A DNA stretch of 8,924 nt from Bacillota bacterium (GTDB lineage: Bacteria; Bacillota; Clostridia; Christensenellales; UMGS416). Both the position numbers and the translations under genes were made by a program. The DNA lies in the NCBI GenBank assembly GCA_023409755.1, contig JAEYRA010000019.1:1-8924 (forward strand). The letters run 5' to 3'. This document shows, in pieces, positions 1 to 5,476 of the stretch (position 1 is its first letter; each line of letters opens with the position of its first letter). The notes under the pieces are model-generated. The model had not been told where the DNA came from and ran no database searches. It saw nothing but the letters and a program-made list of their open reading frames with translations.

Positions 1-855
1 GAGTACGGCGACATGCAGCTCATCTCCGAGAGTTACTTCCTGATGAGGGAGCTTTTGGGCATGGGGGCGGAGGAGATGCAGAGCGTTCTCCGCCTGTGGA
101 ACAGCGGGCCGCTCGACAGCTACCTCATTGAGATTACCGGCGACATTCTGGGCCGCAAGGATGAGCTGACCGGCAAACCGCTGGTCGATCTGATCCTCGA
201 CGAGGCCGGGCAGAAGGGTACGGGCAAGTGGACCAGCCAGCAGGCGCTGGAGGTTGGCGTGGCCGCCCCGACGATTGCCGAGGCCGTGTTTGCCCGGTGC
301 ATTTCGGCCATCAAGGGCGAGCGAGTGGCCGCCGCCTCCCGCATCCGGGGCGAGGTGCAGCCCATCGCGCTCAACCGCAACCAGTTCATTGACGACATCG
401 GCCAGGCCCTCTATGCCAGCAAGATCTGCTCCTACGCCCAGGGCTTCGCGCTGATGCAGGCGGCCTCCAACGAGCGTCATTGGGACCTCAAGCCCGGGGA
501 GATTGCCATGCTGTGGCGGGGCGGGTGCATCATCCGCGCCCGGTTCCTGCACCGCATCAAGGAAGCCTACGACGAGAACCCGGCACTGGCCAACCTCATG
601 CTGGCCCCGGCGTTCCAGAGCGTGCTGGAGGATGCCCAGCCGGCGTGGCGGCGCGTGGTGTCCACGGCGGCACTGGCAGGCATCCCGGTGCCGTGCTTCA
701 GCTCGGCCCTCAATTACTTTGACAGCTACCGCACCGCGGCGCTGCCGGCCAATATGATACAGGCCCAGCGCGATTACTTCGGCGCGCACACCTACCGCCG
801 CACCGACCGGGACGGCGTGTTCCACACCGAATGGCTCAAGGAGGATGGACAATGA
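1..855 (+). CDS. gnd: 6-phosphogluconate dehydrogenase (decarboxylating), C-terminal part
   Basis: Oxidative decarboxylation of 6-phosphogluconate to ribulose-5-phosphate with NAD(P)H formation, a cytoplasmic step of the oxidative pentose phosphate pathway. The gene enters the window already open: the first codons read EYGDMQLI, the segment just after the catalytic Lys/His-Asn pair of the family. The first residue is the catalytic glutamate (Glu190 of the sheep enzyme). About 284 residues remain, of a usual length near 470; the NAD(P)-binding Rossmann domain lies outside the window. Family signatures include KGTGKWTSQQAL, SYAQGF, GGCIIRA, LPANMIQAQRDYFGAHTY and the tail GVFHTEW. The Arg and His of QRDYFGAH are the residues that reach into the neighbouring subunit's active site. 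The stop codon overlaps the next start (ATGA), so it is translationally coupled to the SDR gene. Identification is secure; the cofactor (NAD or NADP) cannot be read from this half. Confidence 0.97.
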   Translation, partial: EYGDMQLISESYFLMRELLGMGAEEMQSVLRLWNSGPLDSYLIEITGDILGRKDELTGKPLVDLILDEAGQKGTGKWTSQQALEVGVAAPTIAEAVFARCISAIKGERVAAASRIRGEVQPIALNRNQFIDDIGQALYASKICSYAQGFALMQAASNERHWDLKPGEIAMLWRGGCIIRARFLHRIKEAYDENPALANLMLAPAFQSVLEDAQPAWRRVVSTAALAGIPVPCFSSALNYFDSYRTAALPANMIQAQRDYFGAHTYRRTDRDGVFHTEWLKEDGQ

Positions 856-1667
856 AACCGGACTTTTCTGTTGCAGGCAAGGTTGTCGTCATCACCGGGG
901 CAGCGGGCATTCTCTGTTCGGAGATGGCCCGGGAGCTGGTGGAGTTGGGCGCTTCGGTGGCTCTCCTCGGCCGCACCGCCGCCAAGGTGGAAGCGCTTGC
1001 TGCGGAGCTGGCCGCCGCCGGCGGCGATGTGCTGGCCGTGGGGTGCGACGTGACCGACCGCGCCAGTGTGGAGGCCGCGCGGGATGCGGTGACCGCCCAC
1101 TGGGGCCGTGTGGATGTGCTCCTCAACGGTGCCGGCGGCAACCGCCCCGATGCCAACACCAACCCGAACCGTTCGTTCTTCGACGTGCCGCAGGAGGCGC
1201 TGGACGATGTGTTCGGTCTGAACCTCATGGGCACCGTACTGCCCAGCCAGGTGTTTGGCCCGGTGCTGGCCGCCCAGGGCAGCGGTTCCATCATCAACGT
1301 GGCGTCGATGGCGGGCATTCGCCCCCTCACCAACGTGTTGGGGTACAGCGCGGCCAAGGCCGCCGTCGTCAACTTCACCCAGTGGCTGTCCACCTGGTTT
1401 TGTTTGAACGTCTCCCCGGCCATCCGCGTCAACGCCATCGCGCCGGGGTTCCTGGTGACGGAGCAAAACCGCAACCTGCTGGTGGACCCGGCCACCGGCG
1501 AGCCCACGCCTCGCAGCCGCCACATCCTGCAGCAGACGCCCATGGGCCGCTACGGCAAGCCCGAGGAGCTGGTCGGCGCGGTGGTGTACCTGGCGAGCGA
1601 CGCCTCCAGCTTCGTCACCGGCACGGTGCTGGCCATCGACGGTGGCTTCTCCACCTACGCCATTTAG
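852..1667 (+). CDS. SDR oxidoreductase, probable D-mannonate/D-fructuronate oxidoreductase (UxuB/YjmF type)
   Basis: A 271-residue classical short-chain dehydrogenase/reductase. The start is ATG 852, inside the gnd stop, with AAGGAGG at 838-844 seven bases upstream. Seen: nucleotide-binding loop TGAAGILC (residues 15-22), NGAGGN (92-97), Asn124, catalytic Ser152, Tyr165-x3-Lys169 (YSAAK), the APGF turn (198-201) and C-terminal DGGFSTYA. The segments NGAGGN, LNLMGTVLPSQVF, NFTQWL and APGFLVTEQNRNLL recall the Bacillus YjmF/UxuB group, which interconverts D-mannonate and D-fructuronate with NAD(H). That assignment is from memory of the family, not a search. It lies between gnd and a LarA homologue in one transcript, which fits sugar-acid chemistry. 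Oddity: the last glycine of the usual TGxxxGxG loop is Cys22. Alternatives are gluconate 5-dehydrogenase or another aldonate SDR. SDR membership is certain; the substrate is moderately supported. Confidence 0.93.
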   Translation: MKPDFSVAGKVVVITGAAGILCSEMARELVELGASVALLGRTAAKVEALAAELAAAGGDVLAVGCDVTDRASVEAARDAVTAHWGRVDVLLNGAGGNRPDANTNPNRSFFDVPQEALDDVFGLNLMGTVLPSQVFGPVLAAQGSGSIINVASMAGIRPLTNVLGYSAAKAAVVNFTQWLSTWFCLNVSPAIRVNAIAPGFLVTEQNRNLLVDPATGEPTPRSRHILQQTPMGRYGKPEELVGAVVYLASDASSFVTGTVLAIDGGFSTYAI

Positions 1668-1675
1668 GAGAGCAT

Positions 1676-2947
1676 ATGGAAAGCATCTTGCTGGATGCCC
1701 CCGCGGGGGGGCACATTGACGAAGAACAGTGCCGGGCCGCGCTGGAGAGGGTGCTCCAGGGTCGTTCGCTCAAGCGGGTGCTGCTGCTGCCGCCCGATTT
1801 GACGCGCCTGCATTCCTTAGCGGGCGTGCTCACAGCCATGGCCTGGCAGATGCTGCAGGGCCGCGCGCAGGTGGACATCCTGCCAGCGCTGGGCACCCAC
1901 GCCCCCATGGAGCCAGAGGAGCTGCACGCCCTCTTTGGCACCCAGATTCCGCTCTCGGCCTACCGTGTGCACGACTGGCGGCGGGACGTCGTCACCCTGG
2001 GCACGGTGCCCGGGGAGCTCATTGAGCGCATCAGTGAAGGGCGGCTGACTTACGACATCGCCGTGCAGGTGAACCGCCTGCTGCTGGAGGACTACGATCT
2101 CATCCTGTCGCTGGGGCAAGTGGTGCCCCACGAGGTGGCCGGCATGGCCAACCACGCCAAGAACATCTTCGTGGGCGTGGGCGGGCTCGATATGATCCAT
2201 CGCACCCACTTCCTGGGGGCGGTGTGCGGCATGGAGCAGGCGCTGGGCAACGACCACGCACCGGTGCGCCAGGTGTTTGACTGGGCGGCAGAACGGTTTC
2301 TGCGCGACCTGCCGTTGGTCTACGCCCTCACCGTGGTGCGGGCGGAGGATGGGCAGGATCGCCTGAAGGGCCTGTACCTGGGCGACCAGCGCGATGCCTT
2401 CGAGGCCGCTGTGGCCTGCAGTCGGCGGGAGAACATCGTCTGGCTCGATCGCCCCCTCCAGCGTGCTGTCTGCTACATGGAGCCGCAGGAGTTCCGCAGC
2501 TTCTGGCTGGCCAACAAGTCCATCTACCGCACGCGCATGGCCATGGCCGACGGCGGGCGCTTGGTCGTGCTGGCCCCGGCGGTGGCCCGCTTTGGCGAGG
2601 ACGCTGGCATGGATGTGCTGCTGCGAAAATATGGCTACCACGGCACCGACGCCACCCTGAAGGCCGTGAGGGAGAATGCCGACCTGGGTGAGAACCTCTC
2701 GGCCGCCGCCCACCTCATCCATGGCTCCAGCGAGGGGCGTTTTGAGGTTGTCTACGCCGCGCCGCGCATCAGCAGGCAGGAGGTCGAGGCCGCAGGTTTC
2801 GGCTGGATGGACTGGGACGAGGCCGAGGCCCGCTACGGGTCGCTCGTACGCGACGTTCACAACGATGGATTCCAGGCCGACGGCGAGGGGGAGTTCTACT
2901 ACATCCCCAACCCTGCGCTGGGTTTGTGGCGCACGGGGAAGCCCTGA
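1676..2947 (+). CDS. LarA-family nickel-dependent 2-hydroxyacid racemase/epimerase, possibly D-gluconate 2-epimerase
   Basis: A 423-residue cytoplasmic protein of the lactate racemase (LarA, DUF2088) superfamily, close to the length of LarA itself. The start is ATG 1676; AGGAG 1666-1670 overlaps the SDR stop and lies 5 nt upstream. The nickel-pincer active site is complete and spaced as in LarA: D41-x2-R44 (DLTR), H75 (GTH), H152 (VVPH), K162 ten residues on (the cofactor-attachment lysine), and H178 sixteen residues after the lysine (nickel ligand). These correspond to D72/R75/H108/H174/K184/H200 of L. plantarum LarA. Known for the family: members racemise lactate, malate and other 2-hydroxyacids, and some epimerise D-gluconate at C2. 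Context with gnd and a mannonate-type SDR favours gluconate/mannonate epimerisation (inference). The LarB/C/E cofactor-building proteins are not in the window, so they must be encoded elsewhere. The reading frame is open far upstream, but that part is a shadow of the SDR gene. Confidence 0.9.
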   Translation: MESILLDAPAGGHIDEEQCRAALERVLQGRSLKRVLLLPPDLTRLHSLAGVLTAMAWQMLQGRAQVDILPALGTHAPMEPEELHALFGTQIPLSAYRVHDWRRDVVTLGTVPGELIERISEGRLTYDIAVQVNRLLLEDYDLILSLGQVVPHEVAGMANHAKNIFVGVGGLDMIHRTHFLGAVCGMEQALGNDHAPVRQVFDWAAERFLRDLPLVYALTVVRAEDGQDRLKGLYLGDQRDAFEAAVACSRRENIVWLDRPLQRAVCYMEPQEFRSFWLANKSIYRTRMAMADGGRLVVLAPAVARFGEDAGMDVLLRKYGYHGTDATLKAVRENADLGENLSAAAHLIHGSSEGRFEVVYAAPRISRQEVEAAGFGWMDWDEAEARYGSLVRDVHNDGFQADGEGEFYYIPNPALGLWRTGKP

Positions 2948-2966
2948 ACCCTATCAAAAGCAAAAC

Positions 2967-2993
2967 AAAACCGCGCGGATTTCGCGCGGTTTT
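2967..2993 (+). terminator. Rho-independent bidirectional terminator after the sugar-acid operon
   Basis: A perfect 11-bp stem, AAAACCGCGCG (2967-2977) with CGCGCGGTTTT (2983-2993), encloses the loop GATTT, 20 nt after the LarA-homologue stop. On the + strand the T run is the 3' arm itself. On the - strand the hairpin is followed by TTTTGTTTTGC, so it can also stop leftward transcription coming from the small - strand gene at 3327-3617. Confidence 0.9.
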
Positions 2994-3027
2994 CTGTATG
3001 GTCGAATGGATGCGGAGCCGTTGGCAC

Positions 3028-3100
3028 TTCCTTTTCCATCATTTTCCAGCGTGAAGAACTGGAAACTGGTGAAGACTAGGGCATGAAATTGGAAAAGGAG
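3028..3100 (+). promoter_or_regulatory. Leader hairpin that can sequester the Shine-Dalgarno of the DUF378 gene
   Basis: TTCCTTTTCCA (3028-3038) pairs with TGGAAAAGGAG (3090-3100) as an 11-bp stem with one G-U end pair; the 3' arm contains the entire AAGGAG ribosome binding site (3095-3100). An inner stem, TTTCCAG (3043-3049) with CTGGAAA (3059-3065), fits inside it. The left half holds two direct copies of TTTTCCA and the right half two copies of TGGAAA, so alternative pairings exist that would free the ribosome site. The pairing is seen directly; a switching role is inference. No convincing -35/-10 pair was found upstream for this gene. Confidence 0.45.
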
Positions 3101-3109
3101 TGAAGGACA

Positions 3110-3319
3110 GTGAAAGCATTCGACAAGACGGCGCTGGCGCTCGTCATCATCGGCGCGATCAACTGGCTGCTTGTGGGCCTGTTCCGCTTTGATCTGGTAG
3201 CTGCCATCTTCGGCGGGCAGACAGCCGTCGTCAGCCGCATCATCTATACCTTGGTCGGCTTGGCTGGCCTGTGGTGCCTCACCATACTCTTCAAGCGCTA
3301 TCACGTGGACGAACACTGA
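3110..3319 (+). CDS. DUF378 family small membrane protein
   Basis: A 69-residue integral membrane protein. The start is GTG 3110, nine bases after AAGGAG 3095-3100. Two hydrophobic helices are visible, about residues 7-24 (ALVIIGAINWLLVGLF) and 43-61 (YTLVGLAGLWCLTILF), joined by the typical FDLVAAIFGGQTAVVSRIIY segment. The signatures INWLLVGLFRFDLVAAIFGG and LVGLAGLW are those of DUF378, a widespread small protein family of unknown function in Bacillota and other bacteria. The C-terminus is short, charged and presumably cytoplasmic. It stands alone between two terminators (2967-2993 and 3339-3368) and converges on the next gene. Nothing visible assigns a biochemical role. The family call is firm, the function unknown. 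Confidence 0.88.
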   Translation: MKAFDKTALALVIIGAINWLLVGLFRFDLVAAIFGGQTAVVSRIIYTLVGLAGLWCLTILFKRYHVDEH

Positions 3320-3326
3320 TCGGTGT

Positions 3327-3617
3327 TCAATCAAACTCGGGCGCCGCGAATGCGGCGTCCTTCTTTTTGCGGTCGCGCAGCACCTCCACCTCAAAGCGGC
3401 TGAAGGGCATGCTCTCCATAAAGTCGTCCGGGCGGAACACGGTGCGCTGGAAGCGCGCAAACTCCCCTTGGTGCTTCCCCAGCACCACTGGTCTGGGCAG
3501 GTCAAGCTCGGCGCACAGGCGATCCAGTGCCTCGCTGAGGTCGCTTTCGGCAAGCTCCACCACACAGTCGCGAGCCATCTTGTCCCCCCGGCGCAGAATG
3601 CCCCAGATCCGTACCAT
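3327..3617 (-). CDS. Conserved hypothetical protein, 96 residues
   Basis: I do not know a function for this protein. It starts MVRIWGILRRGDKMARDCVVEL, with an alternative Met at residue 14. The first Met is preferred because GGGAGGG lies 5 nt upstream of it. It is soluble and charged, with no signal or membrane segment. The pattern (short beta-like start RIWGILRRGDK, then an acidic helix DLSEALDRLCAEL, then LPRPVVLGKHQGEFARFQRTVFRPDDFMESMPFSRFEVEVL) resembles a small uncharacterised protein common in Clostridia, which I recognise only loosely. The last 12 residues (KKKDAAFAAPEF) are coded by the opposing gene's terminator hairpin. It converges with the DUF378 gene and diverges from the CapA gene. 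A TTGCGC/TATACT promoter stands about 40-68 nt upstream. Confidence 0.75.
   Translation of the reverse strand: MVRIWGILRRGDKMARDCVVELAESDLSEALDRLCAELDLPRPVVLGKHQGEFARFQRTVFRPDDFMESMPFSRFEVEVLRDRKKKDAAFAAPEFD
3339..3368 (+). terminator. Rho-independent terminator of the DUF378 gene, inside the 3' end of the opposing gene
   Basis: A 9-bp stem GGGCGCCGC (3339-3347) with GCGGCGTCC (3352-3360), one G-U pair and a GAAT loop, is followed directly by TTCTTTTT (3361-3368). It lies 20 nt after the DUF378 stop. On the other strand the same bases encode the last residues (KKKDAAFAAPEF) of the - strand gene, so terminator and coding sequence overlap. Confidence 0.85.
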
Positions 3618-3656
3618 CGTTGCCCTCCCATCGGCGTTCCGGACGCCGTACCACCG

Positions 3657-3685
3657 AGTATAGCCGATGGCGACCGCCGGCGCAA
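3657..3685 (-). promoter_or_regulatory. Candidate sigma-A promoter for the 96-residue conserved gene
   Basis: Read on the - strand, TTGCGC (3685-3680) is followed after 17 nt by TATACT (3662-3657). This places a start site near 3650 and a leader of about 33 nt before the ATG at 3617. The -10 is good (5 of 6); the -35 is weak (TTG only). Confidence 0.45.
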
Positions 3686-3696
3686 CCGCCGTCCGG

Positions 3697-3726
3697 CTAG
3701 TCGAACCTCCACTAGTGTGGTATACT
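3697..3726 (+). promoter_or_regulatory. Extended -10 promoter for the CapA-family gene, with a short dyad
   Basis: TGG-TATACT (3718-3726) is an extended -10 element (TGnTATACT); there is no good -35 at 16-18 nt, as is common for this class. Start site near 3733, leader about 107 nt. A dyad CTAGT (3697-3701) N9 ACTAG (3711-3715) sits between the -35 and -10 positions and could be an operator; it is short enough to be chance. Confidence 0.5.
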
Positions 3727-3765
3727 AACGGATATTTGCCAGCGTTCCCTACGGTCTGCCCTCAA

Positions 3766-3823
3766 CAGGCATTCGCTGCCTGGATTTTTCATGGTACAGG
3801 GCGCTTGCGCCGCCAAACCCTGT
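3766..3823 (+). promoter_or_regulatory. Attenuator-like hairpins in the CapA-gene leader
   Basis: CAGGCA (3766-3771) and TGCCTG (3777-3782) form a 6-bp stem with loop TTCGC, followed by GATTTTTC (3783-3790), the layout of a weak intrinsic terminator. A second stem, ACAGGG (3796-3801) with CCCTGT (3818-3823), lies directly before the AGGAGG site. TGCC at 3757-3760 could compete with the first stem. Premature termination in the leader is inference. Confidence 0.35.
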
Positions 3824-3839
3824 CGGAGGAGGAAGTTTC

Positions 3840-5273
3840 ATGCCCGATCGCGTCAGCAGAGGCAGGGCCAGAGGGCCCCAAACGTCGTCCAAACCCACCG
3901 CCGGACGCCAGTCACCTGGCCGCCGGGAGCGTGTGTCTGCCCGGCCATCGACCCGGCACCAGCCCAGCGATAACGGCTTTCATCCGGGGATTTACCTGGC
4001 CATCGTGCTGGGCATCTCGTTCATCGGCGTGTGCGTATACTTTGGCCTGACCAACCGCACCCTGAAGAACTGGGTGAAGAACCTGGGCCAACCCCAGGCG
4101 ACCGTGCAGATGAGCGCCGCACCCACCGACTCCACCTTGCTGGAGGCCACCGAGTCGGCCACCGCCACGCCGACCGCTGAAGCGACCCCAACACCTACCC
4201 CGACGGTGGAGCCGACGCCCACGCCGGTCACGGATCTCACCATCAGCGCGGTGGGGGACATCATGGCCCACGAGCCGGAGTTGACCGCCGCCTATGACAA
4301 GAGCAGCAAGAAGTATGACTTTGAACCCTTCTTTGAGTCCGTCAAAGAGGAGTTATCCGCCGCTGACCTTACCATTGGCAACCTGGAGACGACGATCAGC
4401 ACCAACGGCAAGTACAGCGGCTACCCGCGCTTCTCCAGCCCGGCAAGCCTGCTGACGGCCCTGAAGAACGTTGGGTTCGACGTCATCACCACCTCCAACA
4501 ACCATTCCTATGACAAGGGCTACGCCGGGGTGGTGAAGACCATTGAGGCGCTGGAGGAAACGGGCCTGGCCCACACCGGCACTTTCCGCAGCAAGGAGGA
4601 GTACAATGCTCCTCTCATTGTGGAGGCCAATGGCATGAAGGTCGCCGTGCTGGCCTACACCTATGGCGTCAACAGCAAGAGCGGCGTTTCCGCCAGTGAA
4701 GACCGGTACGCCATCAAGCAGATCAATTTGGATACCATCGAGAAGGACATCAAGGCATCCCGTGAAGGGGGAGCCGACGTGGTCATCGTTTCGGTACACT
4801 GGGGCACGGAGTATGACCGCTCGCCCAACGATGACGCCGAGCAACAGGCGGAAGCGATGCTGAAGATGGGGGCGGACCTGGTGCTGGGCAGCCACCCCCA
4901 CGTGATGCAGCCCATCCGCAGGGTGAGTGTGACCCGCGACGACGGCACGAAGTACGAGGGTATCGTGGCCTTCTCCATGGGCAACTTCATTTCGAACCAG
5001 ACCGGTGACTACAAGGACAGCGGTATGATCTTCAACGCCACCCTCCACAAGGACCCGGATACCGGCGCAGTGACCATTGCCGAGGCGTCTTATGTGCCTA
5101 CGTGGGTGTACATTGGCGGCAACGCGGGCTATGAGGTGCTGCCGGTGGGCAAGGTCCTGGACGATGACAGCCTGCTCAGCGAGCTCAGCTCCTCGGCAAG
5201 GAAACGCATCAAGGAAGTGTGGAAGCAAACGACCGAACTTGTGGGCACCGACGCGGCCACTGCCGTGCGGTAG
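3840..5273 (+). CDS. CapA family protein (poly-gamma-glutamate capsule type metallophosphatase), membrane anchored
   Basis: A 477-residue single-pass membrane protein. The start is ATG 3840 with AGGAGG 3827-3832 seven bases upstream. Order: very basic cytoplasmic tail (about 1-45), one membrane helix (about 50-69, IYLAIVLGISFIGVCVYFGL) without a lipobox, a Thr/Pro/Ala-rich external linker (107-130, TPTPT-type repeats), then the CapA/PGA_cap metallophosphatase-like domain (about 133-450). Metal and active-site type motifs visible: VGDIM (138-142), GNLE (180-183), SNNH (219-222), HWG (320-322), GSHPHV (350-355) and SMGNF (379-383), all intact. CapA of Bacillus anthracis takes part in poly-gamma-glutamate capsule export, but most stand-alone relatives have no proven substrate. 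No capB/capC neighbours are present, so capsule synthesis is not claimed. It probably acts on an envelope polymer outside the cell. Monocistronic, with terminator 5427-5461. Confidence 0.93.
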   Translation: MPDRVSRGRARGPQTSSKPTAGRQSPGRRERVSARPSTRHQPSDNGFHPGIYLAIVLGISFIGVCVYFGLTNRTLKNWVKNLGQPQATVQMSAAPTDSTLLEATESATATPTAEATPTPTPTVEPTPTPVTDLTISAVGDIMAHEPELTAAYDKSSKKYDFEPFFESVKEELSAADLTIGNLETTISTNGKYSGYPRFSSPASLLTALKNVGFDVITTSNNHSYDKGYAGVVKTIEALEETGLAHTGTFRSKEEYNAPLIVEANGMKVAVLAYTYGVNSKSGVSASEDRYAIKQINLDTIEKDIKASREGGADVVIVSVHWGTEYDRSPNDDAEQQAEAMLKMGADLVLGSHPHVMQPIRRVSVTRDDGTKYEGIVAFSMGNFISNQTGDYKDSGMIFNATLHKDPDTGAVTIAEASYVPTWVYIGGNAGYEVLPVGKVLDDDSLLSELSSSARKRIKEVWKQTTELVGTDAATAVR

Positions 5274-5276
5274 GCA

Positions 5277-5390
5277 GTGCATCCGATGCACCGGGGTGAG
5301 GAGCACGGATACCTGGGATAATCCGCAACCCAAAGGCGAGAATGGCCACTCTTCGCTGCCAGGTTTGCCCCGGTGCAGGCTGGGCCTTGC
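5277..5390 (+). other. Structured spacer with a 10-bp inverted repeat, possible RNA element
   Basis: The 150-nt spacer after the CapA gene is unusually rich in complementary segments. TGCACCGGGG (5287-5296) and CCCCGGTGCA (5368-5377) form a perfect 10-bp closing stem. Inside it ACCTGG (5311-5316) matches CCAGGT (5359-5364), a smaller CGGAT/ATCCG pair (5306-5310/5321-5325) competes with that, and GCGA/TCGC (5336-5339/5353-5356) closes an apical loop. A hairpin GTGCAT-CCG-ATGCAC (5277-5291) excludes the closing stem. No known RNA family was recognised and no promoter is evident. It could be a 3' UTR structure of the CapA transcript, or an orphan small RNA. Confidence 0.3.
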
Positions 5391-5426
5391 CAGAGGGACA
5401 CCAACACAACCAAGCAATATGAAACA

Positions 5427-5461
5427 AAACCCGCCCGGTGACACGATCACCGGGCGGGTTT
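5427..5461. terminator. Strong bidirectional terminator between the CapA and folate ECF genes
   Basis: A 15-bp perfect stem (AAACCCGCCCGGTGA, 5427-5441, with its complement at 5447-5461) encloses a CACGA loop. On the - strand it is followed by further T-rich sequence (GGGTTTTGTTTC), 16 nt after the folate-transporter stop; on the + strand the run is GGGTTTGC. It serves the two convergent genes. Confidence 0.9.
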
Positions 5462-5476
5462 GCAATGGCAAGGAGA

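Noticed and set aside
845..1675. Open frame in the LarA-homologue frame running through the whole SDR gene (would give a 700-residue fusion)
   Set aside because: The translation here is Arg/Gly/His-rich shadow sequence of the SDR codons; a ribosome site and ATG at 1676 give a protein of normal LarA length.
1817..2860. 347-codon open frame on the - strand opposite the LarA homologue
   Set aside because: Mirror frame of a GC-rich gene: His/Gly/Val-rich, no recognisable motif, no ribosome site or promoter.
2998..3014. 17-base near-repeat (15 of 17 identical) of 6374-6390, both in gene leaders, core GAATGGATGCG
   Set aside because: Near-repeats of this length are expected by chance in a window of this size, and flanks do not align further.
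2954..3712. 252-codon open frame on the - strand across the DUF378 gene and the 96-residue gene
   Set aside because: Overlaps two better-supported genes in other frames, crosses both terminators and the promoter region; composition is shadow-like.
4353..5471. 372-codon open frame on the - strand opposite the CapA gene
   Set aside because: Same cause; it also runs through the terminator at 5427-5461 and shows no family motifs.
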